From Sphingobium aromaticiconvertens (GTDB taxonomy: Bacteria > Pseudomonadota > Alphaproteobacteria > Sphingomonadales > Sphingomonadaceae): a stretch of DNA of 64,000 nt. Location: positions 3,901,501 through 3,965,500 of the forward strand of contig NZ_JBANRJ010000001.1 of NCBI RefSeq assembly GCF_037154075.1, given 5' to 3'. A program made the position numbers and the translations under genes. The first letter of the stretch is position 1. Each line of letters starts with the position of its first letter. Positions 34,575-42,997 of this stretch are shown piece after piece. The notes beneath the pieces were generated by a model. The model had not been told where the DNA came from. It did no database searches and saw nothing but the letters and a program-made list of their open reading frames with translations.

Positions 34575-36890
34575 GTGAAGACAGAGACCGCGATGGCCGA
34601 CAACACCGCCGGCAGCGTACCCCGACACATTGACTTTCTCATCGTCGGCGGTGGCGTCGCGAGCGCGATCGCAGCCGAGACGCTGCGCGCCGAGGGTGCG
34701 AGCGGCGCTGTTCTCATACTATCGGCGGACGAATTACCGCCCTATCATCGCCCGCCTTTGTCCAAGCAGTTGCTGCCCGAACGTGAAGACGAGGAACGGA
34801 TCTTCGTCCATCCGAAAGGTTTCTACGACGAGCGTGATATCGAACTGCGGCTCAACAGCCCGGTGGTCGGCGTGGACACCGTCAGCCAGATCGTGCGGAC
34901 CGCGGCAGGTGAAAGAATCGCCTATGGCAAGCTTCTGATCGCCACGGGAGCGACGCCGAAGTCTCTCGGTGTTCCGGGAGAGGCGCTCGCGGGCGTTCAC
35001 ACGCTACGGACCAAGGCCGACACCGATGTTATCCGCGAAGCCGCCGGGACGGCAAAGCGCGCGGTCGTCATCGGCGCCAGCTTTCTCGGTATGGAGATTG
35101 CCATGTCGCTGGTGGCTCGCGGGCTCGACGTCACCGTCCTCGAGCGCGGAAGCGTGCTCCTTCCCCATCTCGAGGCGTCGGACCTTTCGGCCCATTTCGA
35201 ACGCCGTGCGCAGAGCCAGGGCGCTACGGTGCTGCTGAACGACACCGCGATCGCGTTCCACGGGAGCACGACGGTCGAGGAAATCGAAACGAGCGCCGGT
35301 CGACGGATAGCCTGTGATCTGGTCGTGGTCAGTATCGGCGTTTCGCCCACCAGCGGCTTTTTGGAAGGCAGCGGGATCGCGCTGGAAGACGGCTATGTCG
35401 CCATCGACGCGCTGCTGCGCACAAGCGTGCCCAATGTCTTCGCGGCAGGCGACGTCACGAGCTTCTACGATCCGGTCTTCGCGCGCCGGCGCCATATCGA
35501 GCATTGGGACAATGCCATAAAGCAAGCCCGCCTCGCCGCGCGAAACATGCTGGGCCGACGCCTGAGATATGACGAAGTCTCCTATTTCTTCTGCGAGGTC
35601 GGCGACATCGGCTTCAACGTGCTGGGCGCCACCGAGGAAGCCGACGAATGGATTACCCGGGGCTCGCTGGACGACGGCTCATTCGCGATGTTCTATCTCA
35701 AGGGCGATGTGCCGCGCGCGCTGTTCTCGACCGGACGACCCGCCGACGAGACACGTGTTGCCGAAGGGCTCATCCGTTATCGGGTCAACCTTGGCTCGGT
35801 GAAGGAGCGCCTGCGGGAGGCCGACTTCGCGCTCGAACAGATCCCGACGCAGACCGCGCTGATCCTGCAGGGCGGCGGCGCGCTGGGCGCGTTCGAATGC
35901 GGGGTCGTGAAGGCTTTGGAGGAAGAGCAGCTTTTCCCGGACATAGTCGCAGGTGTTTCGATCGGCGCGTTCAATGGCGCCGTCATTGCCAGCAATCCCC
36001 GGCAGGCGACGCAGGCCCTGGAAGCCTTCTGGAACGAACTGGCCGTGCTGACCTCGGCGCTCTCGCCCGCTATTTTCCGGCAGACGGTGGCCGCGGCCCA
36101 GATCCTGACGTGCGGTGTGCCGAATTTCTTCAGGGCAAGGTGGCTGCCGCCGTTCACCCCGCTGGAATGGCCCGTGGCCTGGACAAGCTATTATGACACG
36201 ACGCCCATGCGCCAGCTGATCGCGAAACATGTCGACTTCGCCGCGCTCAAGACGAGCCCGGTGCGCCTGCTGATCAGCGCCGTCAACGTGGCGACCGCAG
36301 AACTCGAGGTCTTCGACAGCTATGTCGATGACCTCACGCCGGACCATATCGTGGCGAGCGGCAGCTTGCCGCCAGGCTTCCCGTGGACGGTGATCGACGG
36401 CAAGGCCTATTGGGATGGCGGCATTATCAGCAACTCGCCGCTCGATCTCGTCGTCGACCGCTGCGGCCCGGACGGCAAGCGGGTCTTCATCGTCGACCTT
36501 TATTCGGGACAGCGGGCGCTTCCCTCCAACATGATCGAGGTTCTGGCCCGGCGCGATGAGATCGTTTATTCCGAGCGGGTGCGGAGCGATCTGCACTACC
36601 GGGAGACGGTCGACAGCTATCGCAGGCTCATTGACCATGTTCTCAGCTATGTCGATCCTGCCAGCGCGGCCCGGGTCAAGCATCTGCCCGATTATATCCA
36701 GCTCATGGGGGACGGCGCGCCGACGAGGATCACCCGGTTCGTGCGGACCGGCCAATCGGACGAGCATTCCTCGGGCGACTATGATTTTTCGGATGTGGCG
36801 ATCGAGGCCAGCCGGTCCGAAGGCTATGCGGTCGCAAAAGGAATACTCGGCCAGGCGCGCGCGCCTTCCGCGGATCCCGCACGGCCATGA
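34575..36890 (+). CDS. FAD/NAD(P) oxidoreductase fused to patatin-like phospholipase
   Basis: A 771-residue two-enzyme protein. Residues about 18-415 form a ferredoxin-reductase-like flavoprotein: FAD motif FLIVGGGVASAIAAE (21-35), PPYHRPPLSKQLL, NAD motif VVIGASFLGMEIAM (164-177), and FAAGDVTSF (289-297), with a reductase C-terminal domain to about 415. Residues about 427-690 form a patatin lipase: oxyanion loop LQGGGALGAFECGV, nucleophile S462 in GVSIG and catalytic D614 in the DGG motif (YWDGGIISNSP). Both active sites look intact and no stop or frame break separates them. The start is GTG 34575 with GGGAG 5 nt before it. No signal peptide. Role unknown; it may couple a redox signal to membrane lipid turnover. 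Confidence 0.93.
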   Translation: MKTETAMADNTAGSVPRHIDFLIVGGGVASAIAAETLRAEGASGAVLILSADELPPYHRPPLSKQLLPEREDEERIFVHPKGFYDERDIELRLNSPVVGVDTVSQIVRTAAGERIAYGKLLIATGATPKSLGVPGEALAGVHTLRTKADTDVIREAAGTAKRAVVIGASFLGMEIAMSLVARGLDVTVLERGSVLLPHLEASDLSAHFERRAQSQGATVLLNDTAIAFHGSTTVEEIETSAGRRIACDLVVVSIGVSPTSGFLEGSGIALEDGYVAIDALLRTSVPNVFAAGDVTSFYDPVFARRRHIEHWDNAIKQARLAARNMLGRRLRYDEVSYFFCEVGDIGFNVLGATEEADEWITRGSLDDGSFAMFYLKGDVPRALFSTGRPADETRVAEGLIRYRVNLGSVKERLREADFALEQIPTQTALILQGGGALGAFECGVVKALEEEQLFPDIVAGVSIGAFNGAVIASNPRQATQALEAFWNELAVLTSALSPAIFRQTVAAAQILTCGVPNFFRARWLPPFTPLEWPVAWTSYYDTTPMRQLIAKHVDFAALKTSPVRLLISAVNVATAELEVFDSYVDDLTPDHIVASGSLPPGFPWTVIDGKAYWDGGIISNSPLDLVVDRCGPDGKRVFIVDLYSGQRALPSNMIEVLARRDEIVYSERVRSDLHYRETVDSYRRLIDHVLSYVDPASAARVKHLPDYIQLMGDGAPTRITRFVRTGQSDEHSSGDYDFSDVAIEASRSEGYAVAKGILGQARAPSADPARP

Positions 36891-36893
36891 TGG

Positions 36894-38129
36894 CTACATG
36901 GACCCCACCGCGTTCTTGCCGATCCGCCAGCGCCACAGGAGGAGTGTGATCAGCGCGATCGCAGCGAAACAGGAGCCGGCGGCAAATGTTAGTTTCGGCC
37001 CGTATCCGTCCCAGAGGCCACCCGCGACGACGCTCGCGACCAGCATGGCGATCCCCTGAGCAAAGCTGAAGATGCCGAAGCCCGTCCCGCGCAACCGCGC
37101 AGGCGCCGTATCGGCCACGAGGCTGGCGAAGAGCCCCTGGGTCAGCCCCATGTGCAGGCCCCAGAACAGCACGCCCAGCATGACGCTGGCGACCGTCGTG
37201 CCGAAGGCGAGAATGAGATCGGCGCTAATCAGGCAGGCAATGCCCATCGAGAGAAGACCTGTCCGGCCGATGCGGTCGGACAGCACGCCCGCCGGATATG
37301 CCGAGCCGGCGTAGACGATGTTCATCACCACCATCACGCTCGGGACAAAGGCAAGCGGCAGGCCCGTATGCTGGGCGCGCAGGATGAGAAAGGCCTCGGA
37401 AAACCGTGCGAAGGTGAAGATGATCGCGATGCCCGTCGCCATCCAGAAGGCGACCGGCATGAGACCGGCATCCGACAGCCGGAGTCTCTCCTTCCCCTCG
37501 GCATGGTGTTGCGGCGGCTCGCGGACGCCGAAGATCATGATCCCGAGCGAGGCAAGAGCCGGGACTACGGCGATCCAGAATACCAGGCGGATATTGTCGG
37601 AGCTGAGCGCCATGAGCGCGATTGCGGCAAGCGGGCCGACGACGGCGCCCACCGTATCGAGCGATTGACGCAGGCCAAAGCTCGCGCCGCGCAGGTCAGG
37701 CGGCGCAATGTCGGCGATGAGGGCGTCGCGGGGCGCGTCGCGCACGCCCTTGCCGATCCGGTCGATAAAGCGCGCCGCGACCACCCAGCCGATCGTCGCG
37801 GCGAGCGGGAAAACGGGCTTGGTCAGGGCGGCGAGACCGTAACCCACCGTCGTCAGCAGCTTGCGCCGGCCGAGCCAGTCCGACAGCCCGCCTGAAAAAA
37901 GCTTGGTCACATTGGCGATGGCTTCCGCGATGCCCTCGATCAAGCCGAGTGTCAGCGCGGACGCACCAAGCGTGGTCACAAGAAAGACCGGCAGCAACGC
38001 GTGGATCATCTCCGAAGAAATATCCATGAACATGCTGACGAAACCCAGCATCCAGACACCCGACGGCATCGCGCGTGACAGGGCGCGGGCGGGAGGCGAT
38101 TCAGCCACGATGGGGAGGGACGCCGGCAA
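36894..38129 (-). CDS. MFS transporter
   Basis: A 411-residue major facilitator protein with about twelve hydrophobic segments. The loop 2-3 motif is GGLSDWLGRRKLLTT, and a second similar loop GVLSDRIGRTGLL occurs in the other half. FIDRIGKGVRDAPRDALIAD is a conserved segment of a widespread uncharacterised MFS branch. Substrate unknown. It ends 4 bp from the stop of the fusion gene (tail to tail), so mRNA overlap is likely. It lies upstream of nothing else on its strand. Confidence 0.9.
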   Translation of the reverse strand: MPASLPIVAESPPARALSRAMPSGVWMLGFVSMFMDISSEMIHALLPVFLVTTLGASALTLGLIEGIAEAIANVTKLFSGGLSDWLGRRKLLTTVGYGLAALTKPVFPLAATIGWVVAARFIDRIGKGVRDAPRDALIADIAPPDLRGASFGLRQSLDTVGAVVGPLAAIALMALSSDNIRLVFWIAVVPALASLGIMIFGVREPPQHHAEGKERLRLSDAGLMPVAFWMATGIAIIFTFARFSEAFLILRAQHTGLPLAFVPSVMVVMNIVYAGSAYPAGVLSDRIGRTGLLSMGIACLISADLILAFGTTVASVMLGVLFWGLHMGLTQGLFASLVADTAPARLRGTGFGIFSFAQGIAMLVASVVAGGLWDGYGPKLTFAAGSCFAAIALITLLLWRWRIGKNAVGSM

Positions 38130-38194
38130 AACCGGTTGGGAGTGATCGCGCCGCCTGGGCCACGAGGCGTCCCGCGCTCATTCCGGTGCGCGTT

Positions 38195-39199
38195 TCAACC
38201 ATCGCGGCGGACCGGGTGACCATGAAGGATGTGGATATAGTTGGCGCGCTCGAACGCCGCTGGATCCTTGAGGTGCCGCTGGCTCATTCTGCCGCGCACA
38301 TCGGCCAGCGAGGCGACACCTCGCGCGGCAAGCAGCGTGGTCAGTCCCTCGATCAATGTCTTCATGTGCGGGATGCCATGCCGCAGCAGCGCCGAGGTCG
38401 TCATCACGGTATCGGCGCCCGCCAGCAGATATTTCAGCACATCGCCCGGCGCCTCGACGCCGGTGCTTGCGCCAAGCGAGGCCCCTACCCGCCCGTGTAG
38501 CACCGCGATCCACAGCAGCGGCAACCGCATCTCCGCCGGCGTGCTGAGCTCGAGGTCCAGTTTCAGTTCAAGCGTAACAAGATCGATGTCGGGCTGGTAG
38601 AAGCGGTTGAACAGCACCAGAGCGTCCGCGCCCTCGCCGGCGAGGGCGTGCGCCATCGCCGCCATGCCGCTGAAATAGGGGCTGAGCTTGACCGCGACGG
38701 GAATGGCGACGACAGCCTTCACGGCTTTCAGGGTGTCGATATAGCGCTGCTCGACCGCGCGGCCGTCCGCTGTCGGGTCGGCCGCGATAAAGTAGATATT
38801 GAGTTCGATCGCATCGGCTCCGGCCTGTTCAAGATCGCGGGCGTATTCGGCCCAGACTTCGCCGGACACGCAGTTCAGGCTGGCGATCACCGGTATTGCG
38901 ACGGCCTGCTTCGCGCGTCGGACGATATCGAGATAGCGCTCTGGTCCAAAGCCGTACCCGCCATAGAGCGGGAAATAGCTCTGGGCCTCGGCCGAACCGG
39001 TCGCTGCAAGCTGGCCCTGCCGCTCGAGCGCGTGGCGCTCGGCGTCGATCTCCTCCTCGAAGATCGAGGGAAGCACCACGGCACCCGCGCCATGGTCCTC
39101 CAGCGCCCGCAGCGTCTTGATTTCCCCGTTCTGCGGCGCTGCCGAGGCGATCAGCGGGTTGTTCAGGCGCAATCCCATATAGTGGGTGGTCAGGTCCAT
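38195..39199 (-). CDS. Dihydroorotate dehydrogenase-like protein
   Basis: A 334-residue TIM-barrel flavoprotein of the DHODH family, beginning MDLTTHYMGLRLNNPLIASA. Conserved barrel pieces are present: ADAIELNIYF, VAVKLSPYF and GADALVLFNRFY. The FMN-phosphate end is atypical: DTVMTTSALLRHG replaces the usual GA-x-x-V-Q motif. This 'DHODH-like' class is repeatedly found beside nifJ genes, and it is not the pyrimidine enzyme PyrD. It sits downstream of nifJ, 151 bp apart on the same strand. The start at 39199 was chosen over a frame from 39451 that lacks homology. Function is unassigned. Confidence 0.88.
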   Translation of the reverse strand: MDLTTHYMGLRLNNPLIASAAPQNGEIKTLRALEDHGAGAVVLPSIFEEEIDAERHALERQGQLAATGSAEAQSYFPLYGGYGFGPERYLDIVRRAKQAVAIPVIASLNCVSGEVWAEYARDLEQAGADAIELNIYFIAADPTADGRAVEQRYIDTLKAVKAVVAIPVAVKLSPYFSGMAAMAHALAGEGADALVLFNRFYQPDIDLVTLELKLDLELSTPAEMRLPLLWIAVLHGRVGASLGASTGVEAPGDVLKYLLAGADTVMTTSALLRHGIPHMKTLIEGLTTLLAARGVASLADVRGRMSQRHLKDPAAFERANYIHILHGHPVRRDG

Positions 39200-39350
39200 G
39201 CGCCGCTCCCGGTCAAAGGCGCGAGATGCGAGCCTGCCCGGCACGAACCGTTCCACGACCGGCCCCATGCGGCCACGCCAGAGCGATGTTGCCCCTTGGC
39301 GCACGCGAGACGCGTGCGCGCGAACGAACGGTTGCAGGCGACGGGCCGCG

Positions 39351-42300
39351 TCATCCCGCCTCGCCCGAATGGTCGCGCCTGGCTGGCGCGACAGCCGGTC
39401 GCCTGGCCTCGCGTGTTTCGGGATGGAAGCCATCGCCACCGCGGCTCGCAAGCGCCTCGTATTGGCGATATTTTTCGTCGGCGACCTGCTGTGCCTGGGC
39501 GAGCAGCGCCGCGGCTACGGCCGGATCGCTCTGGGCGAGCGCGCGATAGCGCAACTCGTTATAGGCATAGTCCTTGAACGCTATCGTCGGCCGCGGTGAA
39601 TCGAGCAGGAACGGCCTTTCACCGATCGCGCGCATCGGCGGGTTGAAACGGAACAGTGGCCAGTAGCCGCTGGCGGTCGCCAGATCCTGCTGCTTCATGC
39701 CATGGCGCAGGTCGAAGCCGTGCGCGATGCAATGGCTATAGGCAATGATCAGCGACGGACCCGCATAAGCCTCGGCTTCCCGCATTGCGAGCAGCGTATG
39801 CTGGGGGTTGGCCCCCATCGCAACCTGGGCGACATAGACGTCGCCATAGGCGATCGCCTGCAGCGCGAGATCCTTGCGCGCCGCCCGCTTGCCCGCGGAC
39901 GCGAATTTGGCGACGGCGCCGAGTGGGGTCGCCTTGGAGGCCTGGCCGCCGGTGTTGGAGTAGACTTCGGTGTCGAGCACGAGGATATTGACGTCGCGTC
40001 CGCTCGCCAGGACGTGGTCGAGGCCGCCATAGCCGATGTCGTAGGCCCAGCCGTCACCGCCGACGATCCAGACGCTCCGCCTGACGAGATGATCGACGAC
40101 CGAAAGAAGATCACGGGCCCGCTCGTCATCCAGCGCAGCAAGCTTTTGCTTCAGGGCATCGACACGGGCGCGCTGGGCGCGCAGGTCCGACTCGCGCTCC
40201 TGCGGCGCGTCGAGGATCGCCCGGGCGACCTCCTCGCCCAGGCTCGCGGCCAGGTCGAGCAGCAACGTCCTTGCCAGATCGAGGTGCTTGTCCGCCGCAA
40301 GGCGGAAGCCCAGCCCGAACTCCGCATTGTCCTCGAACAGCGAATTCGACCAGGCGGGGCCGCGGCCGGAGGCATCCTTCGTCCAGGGCGTGACCGGAAG
40401 ATTGCCGCCGTAGATCGACGAGCAGCCGGTCGCGTTGGCGATCTGCAACCGATCGCCAAACAGCTGCGACAGGAGCTTGAGATAGGGCGTCTCGCCGCAG
40501 CCGGCGCAGGCGCCCGGGAATTCGAACAGCGGCTCGAGGAACTGCACGCCGCGCACATTGGCGAAATCGACGCGCGCGCGATCGTTGACCGGCAGCGTTT
40601 CGAAGAAGGCGATGCTGGCCTTCCCCGTCTCAAGGATCGGCGCCTTGTCCGCAAGGTTGATCGCCTTCCTGCCCGGTTCGCGCGAACTGTGCGCGGGACA
40701 GACCTCGACACAGATGCCGCAACCGGTGCAGTCCTCCAGATAGACCTCCAGCGCGAAGCGAACCTCAGGGTTCCCGCGGGAGTTGACCGGCGCGTGCTTG
40801 AACCCTTCCGGCGCGCCGTCGCAGGCATCCTGCGTGAAATATTTCGAACGGATGACGCTATGCGGGCAGGCAAAACCACATTGGCCGCACTGGATGCAGA
40901 CGTCCGGATCCCAGAGCGCGACGCTCTCCGAAACGTTCCGCTTCTCGAACGCCGCGGTTCCCGAAGGATAGGTCCCATCGACCGGCAGCTGGCTGACCCG
41001 GAGATCGTCGCCGCGACCACGCATCATGCTGGCAGTCACTTCCTGGACGAACGCCGGCGCGCGCGACGGTACCGTTGGCGGTCGTTCGAACAGGCTCGTC
41101 ACGGTGGACGGCACCGCCACCTCGAACAGATTGGCCAGCGCATGGTCGACTGCCGCGAAATTCGCGCGCACCACGCCCGCGCCCTTGATCCCGTAGCTCG
41201 CCTCGATCGCGTGCTTGATCCGCCCGATCGCCTCGTCGCGCGGCAGCACGCCCGAAATGGCGAAGAAGCAGGTCTGCAGCACGGTGTTGATCCGCTCGTC
41301 CAGGCCCGCCTCGCGCGCGACCCGGGAGGCGTCGATCACGAAGAAGCGCAGCTTTTTGTCGACGATCTGGCGCTGGAGCGAGCGCGGCAGATGATGCCAG
41401 ACGGCCTCCTGCCCATGCGGCGTGTTGAGCAGGAATGTCCCGCCATCGACCGCCAGCCGCAGCACATCGAGGCGGTCGAGAAGGCCGGACTGGTGACAGG
41501 CTATGAAGTTGGCCGATTCGATCAGATAGCTCGATCCGATCGGATGCTTTCCGAACCGCAGGTGCGAGATCGTCTGCGCGCCCGACTTGTGCGAGTCATA
41601 GACGAAATAGCCCTGAGCATAGCTGTTGGCATCCTCGGCGAGGATCTTGACGCTGTCCTTGTTGGCGCCGACCGTGCCATCGGCGCCGAGCCCGAAGAAC
41701 AGGGCCCGCACGACATCCTCGCGCTCGAGCGAGAAATCCGGATCGACCGCAAGACTGGTCTGCGCGATGTCGTCCTCGATGCCGACGGTGAAGCCGTGCT
41801 TGGGATTGGCGCTTTTCAGTTCGTCGAACACGGCCTTCGCCTGCGCCGGACTGAAGTTCTTCGATCCCAGACCATAGCGTCCGCCGATCACCCGCGGCAT
41901 GGCCGCGCGCGTACCGCTTGCGACCGCCTGGGCCAACGTCGCGACAACGTCCTGGTAGAGCGGCTCGCCCGATGCGCCCGGTTCCTTGGTCTGCTCGATC
42001 ACCGCGATCGCGCGGCAGGTCTCGGGCAGGGCCTGCAGGAACTGCTCGGTCGCGAACGGGCGGTACAGCCGCACCTGCAACACACCGACGGACTCGCCCC
42101 GGGCTTCAAGGAACGCCGCCGTCTCGCACGCAGTCGCCACGCTCGAGCCCATCAGCACGATCACGCGATCGGCGTCGCTCGGCCCGGTATATTCGAACAG
42201 ATGGTAGGCCCGGCCGGTCAGCGCGGCGAAGCGGTCCATTGTCGCCTGCACGATCGCGGGCAGACAGGCGTAATAGGGGTTCACCGTCTCGCGCGCCTGG

Positions 42301-42989
42301 AAGAAGGTGTCCGGATTATGCGCCGTGCCGCGCACGACGGGATGCTCCGGTGTCAGCGCCCGGGCCCGGTGCGCGCGAACGAGATCCTGGTCGATCATCG
42401 CGCGGATCTGGATATCCGAGAGCAGGCTGATCTTGTTGAGCTCGTGCGAGGTTCGAAAGCCGTCGAAGAAGTGCAGGAACGGTATGCGGGCCTCGAGCGT
42501 CGCCGCCTGCGCGATCAGCGCTGCGTCATGGGCCTCCTGCACTGAGGCGGACGACAGTAGGGCAAAGCCGGTCGTCCGCACCGCCATGACATCGGAATGA
42601 TCGCCGAAGATCGAGAGGGCCTGCGTCGCGATCGCCCGGGCGGCGACATGGAACACGGTCGAGGTCAGCTCGCCGGCGATCTTGAACATGTTGGGCAGCA
42701 TCAGCAGCAACCCCTGCGATGCCGTGAAAGTCGTCGTGAGCGCACCGGACTGCAACGCTCCATGGACCGCGCCTGCGGCGCCGCCTTCGCTCTGCATTTC
42801 CTGCACGACCGGCACATTACCCCAGATGTTGGTCAGTCCCCCGGCGGACCATTCATCGGCCAGCTCGGCCATCGTCGAGGATGGCGTGATCGGGTAGATC
42901 GCGCACACCTCGTTGATCCGGTAGGCGACATGGGCAACCGCGGTGTTGCCGTCCATGATCTCGGTACGGGGCATGTCGGGCTGCATCAT
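39351..42989 (-). CDS. nifJ: Pyruvate:ferredoxin (flavodoxin) oxidoreductase
   Basis: A single-chain enzyme of about 1212 residues that converts pyruvate and CoA to acetyl-CoA, CO2 and reduced ferredoxin/flavodoxin. It has domain I start YRINEVCAIYPITPSSTMAE, the ferredoxin domain with CIQCGQCGFACP and CTGCGICVEVCP (two [4Fe-4S] clusters), the CAGCGETPYLKL cluster-proximal motif, and the TPP site GDGWAYDIGYGGLDHV with DTEVYSNTGGQ. The start at 42989 (MMQPDMPRTEIMDGNT) is preceded by AAGGAAGG. The C-terminal 60 residues are longer and Arg-rich compared with the usual end. The GltD-like flavoprotein is 8 bp upstream, so both are one operon. Confidence 0.95.
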   Translation of the reverse strand: MMQPDMPRTEIMDGNTAVAHVAYRINEVCAIYPITPSSTMAELADEWSAGGLTNIWGNVPVVQEMQSEGGAAGAVHGALQSGALTTTFTASQGLLLMLPNMFKIAGELTSTVFHVAARAIATQALSIFGDHSDVMAVRTTGFALLSSASVQEAHDAALIAQAATLEARIPFLHFFDGFRTSHELNKISLLSDIQIRAMIDQDLVRAHRARALTPEHPVVRGTAHNPDTFFQARETVNPYYACLPAIVQATMDRFAALTGRAYHLFEYTGPSDADRVIVLMGSSVATACETAAFLEARGESVGVLQVRLYRPFATEQFLQALPETCRAIAVIEQTKEPGASGEPLYQDVVATLAQAVASGTRAAMPRVIGGRYGLGSKNFSPAQAKAVFDELKSANPKHGFTVGIEDDIAQTSLAVDPDFSLEREDVVRALFFGLGADGTVGANKDSVKILAEDANSYAQGYFVYDSHKSGAQTISHLRFGKHPIGSSYLIESANFIACHQSGLLDRLDVLRLAVDGGTFLLNTPHGQEAVWHHLPRSLQRQIVDKKLRFFVIDASRVAREAGLDERINTVLQTCFFAISGVLPRDEAIGRIKHAIEASYGIKGAGVVRANFAAVDHALANLFEVAVPSTVTSLFERPPTVPSRAPAFVQEVTASMMRGRGDDLRVSQLPVDGTYPSGTAAFEKRNVSESVALWDPDVCIQCGQCGFACPHSVIRSKYFTQDACDGAPEGFKHAPVNSRGNPEVRFALEVYLEDCTGCGICVEVCPAHSSREPGRKAINLADKAPILETGKASIAFFETLPVNDRARVDFANVRGVQFLEPLFEFPGACAGCGETPYLKLLSQLFGDRLQIANATGCSSIYGGNLPVTPWTKDASGRGPAWSNSLFEDNAEFGLGFRLAADKHLDLARTLLLDLAASLGEEVARAILDAPQERESDLRAQRARVDALKQKLAALDDERARDLLSVVDHLVRRSVWIVGGDGWAYDIGYGGLDHVLASGRDVNILVLDTEVYSNTGGQASKATPLGAVAKFASAGKRAARKDLALQAIAYGDVYVAQVAMGANPQHTLLAMREAEAYAGPSLIIAYSHCIAHGFDLRHGMKQQDLATASGYWPLFRFNPPMRAIGERPFLLDSPRPTIAFKDYAYNELRYRALAQSDPAVAAALLAQAQQVADEKYRQYEALASRGGDGFHPETREARRPAVAPARRDHSGEAG

Positions 42990-42997
42990 GCCTTCCT

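Noticed and set aside
39702..42545. A 947-codon open frame on the plus strand opposite nifJ
   Set aside because: High GC keeps the complementary frame free of stops. The sequence is Arg/Asp/His-rich with no family, while nifJ on the other strand has complete motifs.
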